From Imperialibacter sp964351395 (lineage in GTDB: Bacteria > Bacteroidota > Bacteroidia > Cytophagales > Cyclobacteriaceae): a DNA stretch of 64,000 bases. Where the stretch lies: positions 1 to 64,000 of the forward strand of contig CAYGOF010000020.1 in NCBI GenBank assembly GCA_964351395.1, given 5' to 3'. The translations under genes and the position numbers were made by a program. The first letter of the stretch is position 1; the number at the start of each line of letters is the position of its first letter. The notes under the pieces were generated by a model. That model ran no database searches. It was given only the letters and a program-made list of their open reading frames with translations, and was not told where the DNA came from. Shown here one piece after another: positions 35,801-43,754 of the stretch.

Positions 35801-36721
35801 TACAATCTCATGCTTGATCGTTTCTGTTTGACCTTTAGCAATCGTCCAGTCACCCATACGAGCACGCACGGGCCCAATGCCCAGCTGCCCATCTACTCTC
35901 CAGGTTTGGGGAAAGCCTTTGTTGTCTTTATGATCAAGAATGGCAACATGAGCCAGGTCATCTCGGCCTGCCACCTGCATGCCGGCATCCACCCACATGG
36001 CTCGCTGGCCTTCGGCATTTTCATTTTTTTGCCTGGCAGCATTCACGACTTCCCCTTTGATTCCCTCTACCCAGGGCATTCTAAGGAAAAGTCCGCCATA
36101 ATCATACTCTCCAATTGTCACATCCGTTTTGCCCTCACCTGACCATTCAAGGTCGAGCAGATATCGTCCGCCAGTCTCCCTCATCGACCAGTTTTGTGTC
36201 TCTGTAAGAACTACCTTGCCCTGCTCATCCAACAAATCGTATACAGTTTGCCACCTCACTACCTTCCCTTCGGATTCGATCACATTGGCTGACACTTTCC
36301 GCCAGTAATCGCCTTCGGGGTGATGAAAATAGTCCCTTCCATTCACCCGTGTAAAGCCCCAGTACAGACCAGTTTGGTGTTTGTGATGCCCTGGACTGTA
36401 TTCAGTCAACTCGCCTTTACCATCCGGGGCGGCTATAGGGTGGAGGTAAGGCCGGAAGTCCGGCTTCACATTTTGGGTGACGATAGGCGTAGATTCGCCA
36501 GCTCTAAAAATAGAAATAGTGTTGGCTTGCTCGTCCTGTAAAATACTGAGTACAGTTGAATCTCCTGAAGAGGTAGTCGCTGCCTGTTCTTCAGAAGACT
36601 GGGGTTTGCAGCCAACCGTCGAAAACAAGAGAAGACTAAGAAATGAAATTGATTGTATAAGTGAGATAATTGGGCGTTTCGATGCGCCTTTTTCTGGCAC
36701 CCGGAAAATTTGGTAGTTCAT
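32816..36721 (-). CDS. Giant lipoprotein fusing DUF6807 (PmoA-like), beta-propeller, HEAT repeats and cytochrome c
   Basis: The 1301-residue protein has a lipoprotein signal ending 'LFSTVGCKP' (Cys38). Domains in order are DUF6807/PmoA-like (about 55-340, 'FRPYLHPIAAPDGKGELTEY', 'GHHKHQTGLYWGF'), a Pirellula-type beta-propeller (about 365-760, 'FCWDDKGRLWIAENKDYES', 'LILEDTDHDGVADSRKVF'), HEAT-like repeats (about 770-1140) and cytochrome c (CGACH at Cys1174, Cys1177, His1178, with 'MMPPGLFYTLSDKEIIDLVGYL'). In other proteins the DUF6807 and propeller parts are separate genes. This is probably a periplasmic sugar-oxidising protein. It heads the operon with the sulfatase and hydroxyacid dehydrogenase. 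Confidence 0.88.
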   Translation of the reverse strand: MNYQIFRVPEKGASKRPIISLIQSISFLSLLLFSTVGCKPQSSEEQAATTSSGDSTVLSILQDEQANTISIFRAGESTPIVTQNVKPDFRPYLHPIAAPDGKGELTEYSPGHHKHQTGLYWGFTRVNGRDYFHHPEGDYWRKVSANVIESEGKVVRWQTVYDLLDEQGKVVLTETQNWSMRETGGRYLLDLEWSGEGKTDVTIGEYDYGGLFLRMPWVEGIKGEVVNAARQKNENAEGQRAMWVDAGMQVAGRDDLAHVAILDHKDNKGFPQTWRVDGQLGIGPVRARMGDWTIAKGQTETIKHEIVVYTGALNDIEMTETWQDYVGDHDMYSTAVLWGIAQEEARNAKFLKPEEAVEAMTIKDGFDVNVWAAEPMMSQPMAFCWDDKGRLWIAENKDYESRGYGFSKAGDSRILILEDTDHDGVADSRKVFLEGIAFPSAIAVGFDGVFIGAPPNLLFVPDKNHDDKADMDDIEIRLSGWGIRDRHETLNSFHWGPDGWLYGLQGFATPSKVKLAKGKGRIYKHNDPFPEDIFEGEGTDINGGVWRYHPTKDKFEVVAHGFSNPWGIDFDAKGQLLMSACVIPHLWHVIPGGIYHRQGGQHFNPYVYNDIKTIADHRHRSAHGGLRVYLSDAFPAEQQGRLFMANIHEHAVLSDVLEPKGSGFIGHHGEEFLMANNAQWVGFSMELGPEGALYVLDWHDADICGKEVLNEETGRIFRIAPKQSLAENWEGRYGDLSKLTDVQLVALQTSKSSWHARRARLILQGRAAKAPLAREVYDQLRVIFASSSTSDFRMNAMWGLHVTGGFNEGQLIESLSDKDEYVRAWAVQLLSEEKASDAAVKKFTAMAQNDKSAVVRLYLASAMQRLLPAQKWAIAEALMSHSEDIDDHNLPKMLWFGTEPLVAENPERALQMASESKIPMLAEYIARRAVDADAIEPLIAAISKKPTTLGSLLEGMRNGLEGRTDLTTPPGWKSVYAGLQKSSDKQIQQLALEVAQLFGDTEAAMQYLTTLKDKSKPVDQRRKALNSLADQQRKELIAEFSSLMGDPALRIDAIRAVAAFDENSLGQMLIEKYKTFNSSEKLEAIQALSSRPDYGWALTQALKNEVIPKPDVPAYVARQLRRVVGSGFVEVWGPIDELGSDIAADYKKYAALLTNQAVASADIVNGQSIFQRTCGACHKMYAAGGGIGPELTGSNRANLDYLLSNVLDPSGEIQDDYKMVVVTTRDGRTYSGNINAENERQLTIRVVGQDAVVINKSDIQSREESANSMMPPGLFYTLSDKEIIDLVGYLKTSGPVDQPTE

Positions 36722-36833
36722 CGCAGGTAGTGTATTTGTAGTTTAGGTAAATCCAATTTAGCCAATTCTGTCGTGAATCATAGCACAACAAAATGCAGGA
36801 TGCTAGCAAAATCCCATGATGCTAATTTGAATT

Positions 36834-37040
36834 TTAATTAACTACCCGTTTCAACTCCTGAAAATCATCACTGGCTACTTGAAAGGATTTTTCACGGCGA
36901 CTCTGCTTTCTTTTCTCCTGCCTCTGCCGGCTAAATCGTTCTTTGAAGTAGTTTAACTCAAGACCGAATACGCCAGTAACCACGCCAGGGATTGACGTAA
37001 AAAAACTGAGCCCAGTTGGCTTATGACAAATCATTTTCAT
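36834..37040 (-). CDS. Possible small basic protein of unknown function
   Basis: The minus-strand ATG at 37040 opens 68 codons. The N-terminal part is mildly hydrophobic ('LSFFTSIPGVVTGVFGLEL') and the C-terminal half is very basic ('RFSRQRQEKRKQSRREK'). I recognise no family. It sits between a strong terminator and the DUF6807 operon, so it would need its own promoter. It may be a gene remnant or chance ORF. Confidence 0.25.
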   Translation of the reverse strand: MKMICHKPTGLSFFTSIPGVVTGVFGLELNYFKERFSRQRQEKRKQSRREKSFQVASDDFQELKRVVN

Positions 37041-37096
37041 AAAAAAATTAAAATTGAATTTGCTCTTCAATGCAAGCAGGCCCCTCTATACCAAAG

Positions 37097-37139
37097 AAAA
37101 GAGAAAGGCACAGGATTGATCCTGTGCCTTTCTCTTTTT
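37097..37139. terminator. Perfect 20-bp terminator hairpin after the sulfatase gene
   Basis: AAAAGAGAAAGGCACAGGAT (37097-37116) pairs perfectly with its complement at 37119-37138 across a TG loop. It begins 18 bases beyond the sulfatase stop and ends in U residues when read on the minus strand. Confidence 0.88.
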
Positions 37140-37156
37140 CACATGTTTTCAGCGCA

Positions 37157-38839
37157 CTATCTCCCTGCCTTCTTCAGTATGTCATTCAACATCACCGAAT
37201 CCATACCAAATCTACCCTTGCCACTAGCAAGGTCATCAAGGTATTTGTTTAAATACTCCTGACTTATTTCGGAGGAGTCACCATATTTTTCGCGCAGTTG
37301 ATCCAGCTGGGTGTGAAGCTCTTTCTGTACATTAGCGTAAGCTGGGTCGCCATATACATTTTTCAATTCCATGGGGTCATTCATTCGGTCAATTAGCTCC
37401 CACTCGTCTACATCGAAATAGTAATGTACCAGCTTGTACTCTTGGGTCACGATAGCATAGTGGCGCTTGACCATATGCACGGCAGGGTATTCATAATAAT
37501 GATAGTAAACTGCGTCGCGGGTCCACTGTTCAGCGTTGCCTGTAAGCAGTGGCATCAGGCTCTCTCCCTGCATATCATCTGGAGCTGTAAGTTGTGCAGC
37601 ATCAAGAAAAGTTTGAGCAAAATCGAGATTCTGTACCATCTCGTCACTGGTGGTTCCAGCCTTGATCTTATTCGGCCATGACACCAGCAAAGGGGTTTTG
37701 AAAGATTCGTTGTAAATAAAGCGTTTGTCGAACCAGCCATGTTCGCCCAGGTAGAATCCCTGATCAGAGGTATAAACGATAATCGTATTTTCCATCAGGT
37801 TATTTTTCTCCAGGTAGTCAAGCACTTGGCCCACACCTTCGTCAACAGCCGCTATACAGCCCAGGTAGTCCTGCATATAGCGCTGGTAGCGCCACTTCAT
37901 CAGATCCTCCCTGCTCATACTGGCGTAGTTTTTCTTAAATTCTTCGTTGATCGGGCCGTAATATTTATCCCAAACGGCTCTCTGTTCAGAGTTCTGACGG
38001 CCTACCTGTCCCTTCCAGGCAGCTTTATCCCAAACAGCTGTTTCTGGGATCCCCAACTCGTCCATCACAGAAGGTTCTATTTTTGAATCGCCAGCCCAGT
38101 TCATGTGATCAAGCAGGTTCATTTCTGCTTCGTGAGCAGCTGCCCCTCTGCCTGAATAATCGTCAAATAGAGTCGCCGGTTCACGGAAGGTTCTGTTGGT
38201 GTATTCTGCCAGATGACGCTCAGCAGGTAGCCACTCCCTGTGTGGGGCTTTATGCAAGTACATGAGCAAGAATGGATCATCAGCCTTTCGCTCGTTTTGC
38301 AACCAATCGAGCGTCATTTCTGTGATGATGTCAGTCACATAACCTTGCACGGTGATATTGCCCTCGTTCTTGGTGATAAACTCCGGGTTATAGTAGACGC
38401 CCTGACCGGGCAAAATCTTGAATTGATCAAATCCTTTGGGGCTATTGCCAAAATGAAGTTTGCCAAACATAGCCGTTTGATACCCGGCATCTTGGAGCAA
38501 CTGCGGAAAGGTTACGTTCGTCGTGTCGAAGGGGAAATAGTTGTCGATTTTTCCGTTGATATGCGAGTGCTTGCCGGTAAGAATGGTGGCTCTTGATGGC
38601 GCACATATCGAGTTGGTTACACTGGCATTGGTAAACAACATCCCCATTTTAGCAATCCGGTCAATATTGGGGGTCCGGATAAGACTGGTATCATACGCCG
38701 AAATAGCCTGATAGGCGTGGTCATCCGACATGATGAAAACGATGTTCGGGCGTTTTGAAGTATCACTCTTCTCCTCCTTTTGCGAGCAGGAAAAAGTAAA
38801 CGCCAAGGCAGAAAAAGCCAGAAGGGTAAATAATCTCAT
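37157..38839 (-). CDS. Sulfatase (possibly N-acetylglucosamine-6-sulfatase-like)
   Basis: The 560-residue protein has a lipoprotein-type signal ('ALAFTFSCSQ'). It has metal ligands in 'FIMSDDHAYQA' (Asp39, Asp40, His41), the formylglycine motif 'NSICAPSRATILTGK' (Cys79) and 'YTSDQGFYLGEHGWFDKRF' in the C-terminal metal site. The SDDHAYQAIS opening and the HGWFDKR motif resemble sulfatases acting on amino-sugar 6-sulfates and other host or algal glycans, but the exact subfamily cannot be fixed by eye. It is transcribed alone, downstream of the GntR gene on the same strand. Confidence 0.88.
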   Translation of the reverse strand: MRLFTLLAFSALAFTFSCSQKEEKSDTSKRPNIVFIMSDDHAYQAISAYDTSLIRTPNIDRIAKMGMLFTNASVTNSICAPSRATILTGKHSHINGKIDNYFPFDTTNVTFPQLLQDAGYQTAMFGKLHFGNSPKGFDQFKILPGQGVYYNPEFITKNEGNITVQGYVTDIITEMTLDWLQNERKADDPFLLMYLHKAPHREWLPAERHLAEYTNRTFREPATLFDDYSGRGAAAHEAEMNLLDHMNWAGDSKIEPSVMDELGIPETAVWDKAAWKGQVGRQNSEQRAVWDKYYGPINEEFKKNYASMSREDLMKWRYQRYMQDYLGCIAAVDEGVGQVLDYLEKNNLMENTIIVYTSDQGFYLGEHGWFDKRFIYNESFKTPLLVSWPNKIKAGTTSDEMVQNLDFAQTFLDAAQLTAPDDMQGESLMPLLTGNAEQWTRDAVYYHYYEYPAVHMVKRHYAIVTQEYKLVHYYFDVDEWELIDRMNDPMELKNVYGDPAYANVQKELHTQLDQLREKYGDSSEISQEYLNKYLDDLASGKGRFGMDSVMLNDILKKAGR

Positions 38840-38891
38840 TGTAGTTCTAGTTGGTAAAAGGGTAAGTTAATAAAAAGGAGTCAATCGGTGA

Positions 38892-39950
38892 TCAAACCGA
38901 CTTCCTCTCAATAAATCGAAAATCATTCTTAAGCTCCACCGCCTTTTTGCTAGTAATGGCGGAAGCGGCCAATTGCCCCATTTTCTTAAAGTCAGTTGTG
39001 ATCACGGAAATTCCATCGCTGAGGACTTCCTTCAATGGTGTGTCGTTGTAGGAAATAATGCCCAGGTCTTTCGTTAGTTCCAGCCCCTGCGAACGCTGCA
39101 ACTTAATCAGGTTCACCAGATCGTTTTCTTCTATCACAACATAAGCAGTTTTTCGCTGAATAATATGATCTGAAGAAATTTCGCTGATGATTTCGTGCTC
39201 CACATTATTGAACCCACAATACCTTCTAAAGCCAGCAATGATCTCAGGTGGATATGGATAATTTTCGTCTTGCGGAAATACCAAAACCAGTTTTTCGTAC
39301 TTTTCCAACATCTGCTTTGCCTCCAACAGCGCTTCGTAAATATCCATTTTGAAGTCCTGGTAAATGCTGCTATTGAAATGATCAACCCCTTCCGGACAGC
39401 TGTCCAGCAATATCACTTTTTCCTTAGGGATTTTTTTAAGCAAAGCGTTCAGCTTCTTTGCTTCAAGATCGATAAAATGAGGCATCAGCACATAATGGCT
39501 GTAGCCTGTCAAATGCTCCGATAGTATCTTAGAGAATAACTCAAAGTCACAGTGATAAACAAAGAAATCAATGTGTGCCTTCTCGCCTAGTTGATTAGCT
39601 ATCGAATTGTAGATCTCCTTTTTATAGGTACTGAGTTTATTGAACAGCATCAGCACTTTCATTTTGGACTCAGGAGTAGAGTTCTTGATATAATATCCTT
39701 TGCCTTTAACTGCCTCTATTACCCCTCTTTCCTTCAGCTCGTTGTAGGCTTTCTCCACCGTATCACGGGCCAGCAGGTATTCGTAGCTAATTTGATTGAT
39801 CGAGGGCAGTTTTTGCCCGTACTTTATTTTACCTGATTCTATCCTCGCAATGATACTACCAACAATCTGCTTGTATTTCGGCACACTCGACTCTTCTCTA
39901 ATATCCAGCAGTAGTTCTTCCAAGGCACTATCAGGGTTACTTTGCGTCAA
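38892..39950 (-). CDS. GntR-family regulator with LacI-type sensor domain (rhamnose locus regulator)
   Basis: The 352-residue protein has an N-terminal GntR winged HTH (about 22-90, 'VPKYKQIVGSIIARIESGKI', 'GQKLPSINQISYEYLLARDT', 'VEKAYNELKERGVIEAVKGK') and a C-terminal periplasmic-binding-protein-like sensor ('MKVLMLFNKLSTYKKEIYNSI'). This layout is typical of Bacteroidota sugar regulators such as the fucose regulator. No ATG is available at the N-terminus; the start is a TTG at 39950. It diverges from the rhamnose operon with 142 bases between starts, so it is the likely local regulator responding to L-rhamnose or a downstream intermediate. Confidence 0.85.
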   Translation of the reverse strand: MTQSNPDSALEELLLDIREESSVPKYKQIVGSIIARIESGKIKYGQKLPSINQISYEYLLARDTVEKAYNELKERGVIEAVKGKGYYIKNSTPESKMKVLMLFNKLSTYKKEIYNSIANQLGEKAHIDFFVYHCDFELFSKILSEHLTGYSHYVLMPHFIDLEAKKLNALLKKIPKEKVILLDSCPEGVDHFNSSIYQDFKMDIYEALLEAKQMLEKYEKLVLVFPQDENYPYPPEIIAGFRRYCGFNNVEHEIISEISSDHIIQRKTAYVVIEENDLVNLIKLQRSQGLELTKDLGIISYNDTPLKEVLSDGISVITTDFKKMGQLAASAITSKKAVELKNDFRFIERKSV

Positions 39951-40092
39951 TGTTACAAAGATTCAAAATCAAAAAACAGCCACATAGCAGTATAGTACAT
40001 GACAGTGGTGTAGCTGGAGATATCCAACTTTGAGTATCAGACTAATTAACAGTTTGACACACTAATAGCAGACTTAATAAAATTTCAAAAAT

Positions 40093-42201
40093 ATGAGTGC
40101 ACCCGCAAAAACATTCAAGCATGTCAACTATTTATGGGACGATGCCAAAGCGGCCCAATTAAAAGGTGATGAAGTAGCATTGCTTCTTTACAGGTCTAAT
40201 ATTCTTGGCGCTGACTTGCGTATCACCAACTATGGTGGAGGTAATACAAGTTGCAAGACCATGGAAAAAGACCCACTTACTGGCAAGGAAGTGGAAGTGA
40301 TGTGGATCAAAGGGTCAGGCGGTGACATTGGCACCCTCACCCGCAGCGGATTGGCAGGTCTATACAACGACAAATTGAGATCGTTGGAAAATGTTTACCG
40401 CGGACTTGAATTTGAAGACGAAATGGTGGCCCTTTTTAACCACTGTATTTATGACCTCGATTCAAAAGCGCCTTCCATTGACACTCCCCTTCATGGCTTT
40501 CTGCCCTTCAAGCATATCGACCACCTTCACCCCGATGCAGCCATTGCGATTGCAGCATCGAAGGATGGAGAGCAAATAACCAAAGACCTTTTCAAAGGTC
40601 AGATCTCGTGGGTACCCTGGCAGCGTCCTGGTTTTGATCTTGGATTACAGTTGAAGCAATCGCTTGAGGAAAACCCAGGCATCAGAGGAATTATGCTGGG
40701 CGGTCATGGGCTATTTACCTGGGGCGATACTGCCTACGATTGCTATATCAATAGCCTTGAAGTGATCGATATGGCCAGTGAGTTTCTCGAGCAAAACTAT
40801 GGCAAGAAACGACCTGTTTTTGGTGGACAAATCCTGGAGTCACTTCCTGCGGAAAAGCGCAAAGACCAGGCGGCGCAACTGGCTCCGGTTTTAAGAGGTC
40901 TTGCTTCCAGCTACGACCGTATGGTGGGTCACTTTACCGACGATGAAAAGGTACTTCAATTTGCCAATAGCAAAGACCTGAGCAGACTGGCGCCCCTTGG
41001 CACAAGCTGCCCTGACCACTTCCTTAGGACAAAGATCAGTCCTTTGGTGCTAGATTTACCAAAAGATGCTGACCTGTCTGACAAAGCAGCGATCAAAAAG
41101 CAGCTGGAGCCACATTTCGAAGCATACAGAGCCATGTATGCGAAATACTACAACGACCACAAAAGGAGCAACAGTCCCGCGATGCGAGACCCCAATCCTG
41201 TGGTCATTATCTGGCCGGGCGTAGGCATGTTTTCTTTTGCTAAAAATAAGCAAACCACAAGGGTAGCTTCTGAATTTTATATCAACGCTATCAATGTGAT
41301 GCGTGGAGCAGAAGCCATTTCCGAATATGTGGCCCTTCCTCTTCAGGAGGCGTTTGACATAGAATACTGGTTGCTAGAAGAAGCGAAGCTTCAGCGCATG
41401 CCGAAGGAACAACCGATGTCACGTAAAGTGGCGCTGATTACAGGTAGCGCCGGCGGTATTGGTAAGGCTATTGCCGACAAACTAGCCGCTGAAGGTGCCT
41501 GTGTCGTCATCACCGATATCGACGAAGACCGAGCTGCAGAAGCACACAAGACCTATAAAAGGGACGTATCCACCTACGCCAAAATGGACGTGACTAATAT
41601 CGAAAGCATCAAAGCGGCCTTCAAAAAGGCATGCCTCGAATTTGGCGGGGTGGACGTAATAGTGAATTCGGCTGGACTGGCGATCAGCAAATCCATTACA
41701 GACACGACAGAGGAAGACTATGACCTACTGATGGATGTACTCACCAAAGGCCAATTTTTGGTCTCACAGGCGGGTGTTGATATCCTCAGGGCACAAGGCC
41801 TCGGCGGCGACATGGTGAATATAGTAAGTAAAAACGCTTTAGTTTCCGGACCAAACAATGTGGTATACGGATCAGCCAAGGCAGCACAAGCCCACATGAC
41901 GAGGTTGCTTGCAGCGGAATTAGGGCCAGAAAAAATCAGGGTGAATGTCGTTAACCCAGATGCCGTCATTGAAGGCAGCAAGATCTGGGAAGGCAAATGG
42001 GCAGCTGGCCGCGCCAAAGCCTACGGAATTACCGTGGAAGAACTTCCTGCTTTTTACGCAAAGCGCACTTTGCTGAACGAGATCATCGGAACGCAAGACA
42101 TTGCCAATGCAGTTTTCGCGTTCACCGGCGGCTTGCTTAACAAAAGCACTGGCAACATCCTTAACGTCGACGGCGGCGTAGCCGCAGCGTTTGTCAGGTA
42201 A
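40093..42201 (+). CDS. rhaEW: Bifunctional rhamnulose-1-phosphate aldolase / L-lactaldehyde dehydrogenase
   Basis: The 702-residue fusion has an N-terminal class II aldolase/adducin-like domain (about 1-430, 'LRITNYGGGNTSCKT', 'PFKHIDHLHPDAAIAIAA', 'GIMLGGHGLFTWGD') and a C-terminal SDR domain (about 445-702, 'VALITGSAGGIGKAIADKL', 'NSAGLAIS', 'VYGSAKAAQAHM', 'ILNVDGGVAAAF'). It splits L-rhamnulose 1-phosphate into DHAP and L-lactaldehyde and oxidises the aldehyde to L-lactate. The following lutABC genes fit that product. It is the first gene of the operon, divergent from the GntR regulator, and is followed by a stable intercistronic hairpin. Confidence 0.93.
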   Translation: MSAPAKTFKHVNYLWDDAKAAQLKGDEVALLLYRSNILGADLRITNYGGGNTSCKTMEKDPLTGKEVEVMWIKGSGGDIGTLTRSGLAGLYNDKLRSLENVYRGLEFEDEMVALFNHCIYDLDSKAPSIDTPLHGFLPFKHIDHLHPDAAIAIAASKDGEQITKDLFKGQISWVPWQRPGFDLGLQLKQSLEENPGIRGIMLGGHGLFTWGDTAYDCYINSLEVIDMASEFLEQNYGKKRPVFGGQILESLPAEKRKDQAAQLAPVLRGLASSYDRMVGHFTDDEKVLQFANSKDLSRLAPLGTSCPDHFLRTKISPLVLDLPKDADLSDKAAIKKQLEPHFEAYRAMYAKYYNDHKRSNSPAMRDPNPVVIIWPGVGMFSFAKNKQTTRVASEFYINAINVMRGAEAISEYVALPLQEAFDIEYWLLEEAKLQRMPKEQPMSRKVALITGSAGGIGKAIADKLAAEGACVVITDIDEDRAAEAHKTYKRDVSTYAKMDVTNIESIKAAFKKACLEFGGVDVIVNSAGLAISKSITDTTEEDYDLLMDVLTKGQFLVSQAGVDILRAQGLGGDMVNIVSKNALVSGPNNVVYGSAKAAQAHMTRLLAAELGPEKIRVNVVNPDAVIEGSKIWEGKWAAGRAKAYGITVEELPAFYAKRTLLNEIIGTQDIANAVFAFTGGLLNKSTGNILNVDGGVAAAFVR

Positions 42202-42212
42202 AAAAATCATTA

Positions 42213-42243
42213 AAGTTCAGGGAGTTGAAGGCTCCCTGAACTT
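42213..42243 (+). terminator. Stable hairpin after the rhaEW gene
   Basis: AAGTTCAGGGAG (42213-42224) pairs perfectly with CTCCCTGAACTT (42232-42243) around a 7-base loop. The T-tract on the plus strand is poor, so it may stabilise the 3' end of the first cistron or attenuate rather than fully terminate transcription into rhaI. Confidence 0.55.
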
Positions 42244-42297
42244 CAATGTTAATAGTTTAGACCCACTACTGAGTTCAATGACGAGCAGCGATCTTCG

Positions 42298-42447
42298 TTT
42301 AGGAGGGTGGGGGAAAATTGGTGGGCAGGTGCGGGTTTTGGCATGTGCGTTAATTTTCCGAGGACTTTTGCTTACTTTTTGTCCGCCAACCGGCAAGGTT
42401 AAAAGAGTAAGAGCCTCCCGATAGCTATCGGGACGGCTTGAGGGCAA
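42298..42447 (+). repeat. Intergenic repeat, copy A (upstream of rhaI)
   Basis: This is about 150 bases closely matched by 45221-45376. Shared blocks include AGGACTTTTGC, TACTTTTTGTCC, GAGCCTCCCGATAG and TATCGGGACGGCTTGAGGGC. It contains a perfect 16-base palindrome, CCCGATAGCTATCGGG, and a second potential stem formed by TACTTTTTG and the later AAAAGAGTA. It ends about 30 bases before the rhaI start codon. Confidence 0.7.
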
Positions 42448-42478
42448 TAAATGCATACACTTACACTACCAGAATACC

Positions 42479-43753
42479 ATGATAACCAGGGACACTATCC
42501 TCAAAAACAACTTCCAAAAAAAAGCACTCCATCAAAAGCGCTTCACCCCACTGGCCGACAACCTTACCGATCAAGGCATCGACGTAGAGTCAGTGCTCAA
42601 AAAACTAGACGCTTTCCAAATCGCCATCCCTAGCTGGGCCCTCGGCACAGGTGGTACCCGCTTTGCCCGCTTCCCCGAAGGCGGTGAACCACGTTCACTA
42701 GAAGAAAAAATAGAAGACGTCGGATTGCTTCATTTGCTCAATGCTTCGAGCAATGCCATCAGCCTCCACATCCCATGGGACATACCAAAAGACGCCAAAG
42801 CCATCAAAGAATTGGCATCGTCTTACGGACTGTTGTTTGATGCAGTCAACTCAAATACATTTCAGGACCAGCCCGACGCCAAAGTTTCATATAAATTCGG
42901 ATCGCTATGTCACGTCGATAAAAACGTGAGAGATGAAGCCATTGCGCACAACAAAGAAGTGATTGATCATGGGGTCGCTCTTGGTTCAAAGGCATTGACT
43001 GTATGGCTCGCAGACGGATCTTCCTTCCCTGGTCAACTTAACTTTCGTGAAGCATTACAACGCACACAAGACTCGCTGAAACAAATCTACGACCACTTGC
43101 CAGCCGACTGGAAAGTACTGGTTGAATATAAACCCTACGAGCCCTATTTCTATTCTATGGTGATTCCAGATTGGGGAACTTCTCACCTGTTGGCAAGTAA
43201 CCTTGGTGAAAAAGCTTTTAGCTTGGTTGACCTTGGACATCACCTTCCCAACACCAATATCGAGCAGATCGTCGCTATTTTGATGATGCAAAAGAAGCTG
43301 GGCGGCTTCCATTTCAACGACTCCAAATACGGCGATGACGATTTGACTGTGGCCAGCATCAAGCCGTACCAGTTTTTTCTTATCTTCAATGAACTGATAG
43401 ATGGAATGCAAAGCACAGCCAACCCGGAACTCTCCTGGATGATTGACGCAAGCCACAACCTAAAAGATCCAATTGAAGACCTGCTGCAAGCCATTGAGGC
43501 GATCAAAATTGCTTATGCCCAAGCGCTCATCGTAGATAGGTCGGCGCTTAAAAAAGCCCAGGCCGCCAACGATATTTCGGCGGCACAGGAAGTGCTTCAA
43601 GGGGCTTTTCGAACAGACGTACGGGCTTTAGTAGCGGAATCCCGCATGCGAATGGGAGGTGCTTTTGATCCCCTACGTTCATTCAGAGAAAATCAGATTA
43701 GAAAAGAACTCATCGCCAAACGAGGATTGAAAACTGTTGCAACCGGACTATGA
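42479..43753 (+). CDS. rhaI: L-rhamnose isomerase (RhaI, Pseudomonas stutzeri type)
   Basis: The 424-residue xylose-isomerase-like TIM barrel has 'IAIPSWALGTGGTRFARFP' near the N-terminus. Metal-binding segments are 'LVEYKPYEPYFYSM', 'DLGHHLPNTNIEQIVA', 'FHFNDSKYGDDDLT' and 'MIDASHN'. It converts L-rhamnose to L-rhamnulose. This type differs in sequence from the E. coli RhaA enzyme. A repeat separates it from rhaEW (277 bases), and it is nearly fused to rhaB (one base between stop and start). Confidence 0.92.
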   Translation: MITRDTILKNNFQKKALHQKRFTPLADNLTDQGIDVESVLKKLDAFQIAIPSWALGTGGTRFARFPEGGEPRSLEEKIEDVGLLHLLNASSNAISLHIPWDIPKDAKAIKELASSYGLLFDAVNSNTFQDQPDAKVSYKFGSLCHVDKNVRDEAIAHNKEVIDHGVALGSKALTVWLADGSSFPGQLNFREALQRTQDSLKQIYDHLPADWKVLVEYKPYEPYFYSMVIPDWGTSHLLASNLGEKAFSLVDLGHHLPNTNIEQIVAILMMQKKLGGFHFNDSKYGDDDLTVASIKPYQFFLIFNELIDGMQSTANPELSWMIDASHNLKDPIEDLLQAIEAIKIAYAQALIVDRSALKKAQAANDISAAQEVLQGAFRTDVRALVAESRMRMGGAFDPLRSFRENQIRKELIAKRGLKTVATGL

Positions 43754-43754
43754 T

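Larger units (their letters stand above)
36722..37156. other. Intergenic region with strong terminator and an orphan small ORF
   Basis: The region holds the promoter side of the DUF6807 operon (36722-36833), a doubtful small ORF (36834-37040) and the terminator of the upstream sulfatase (37097-37139). Nothing else is recognisable. Confidence 0.5.
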
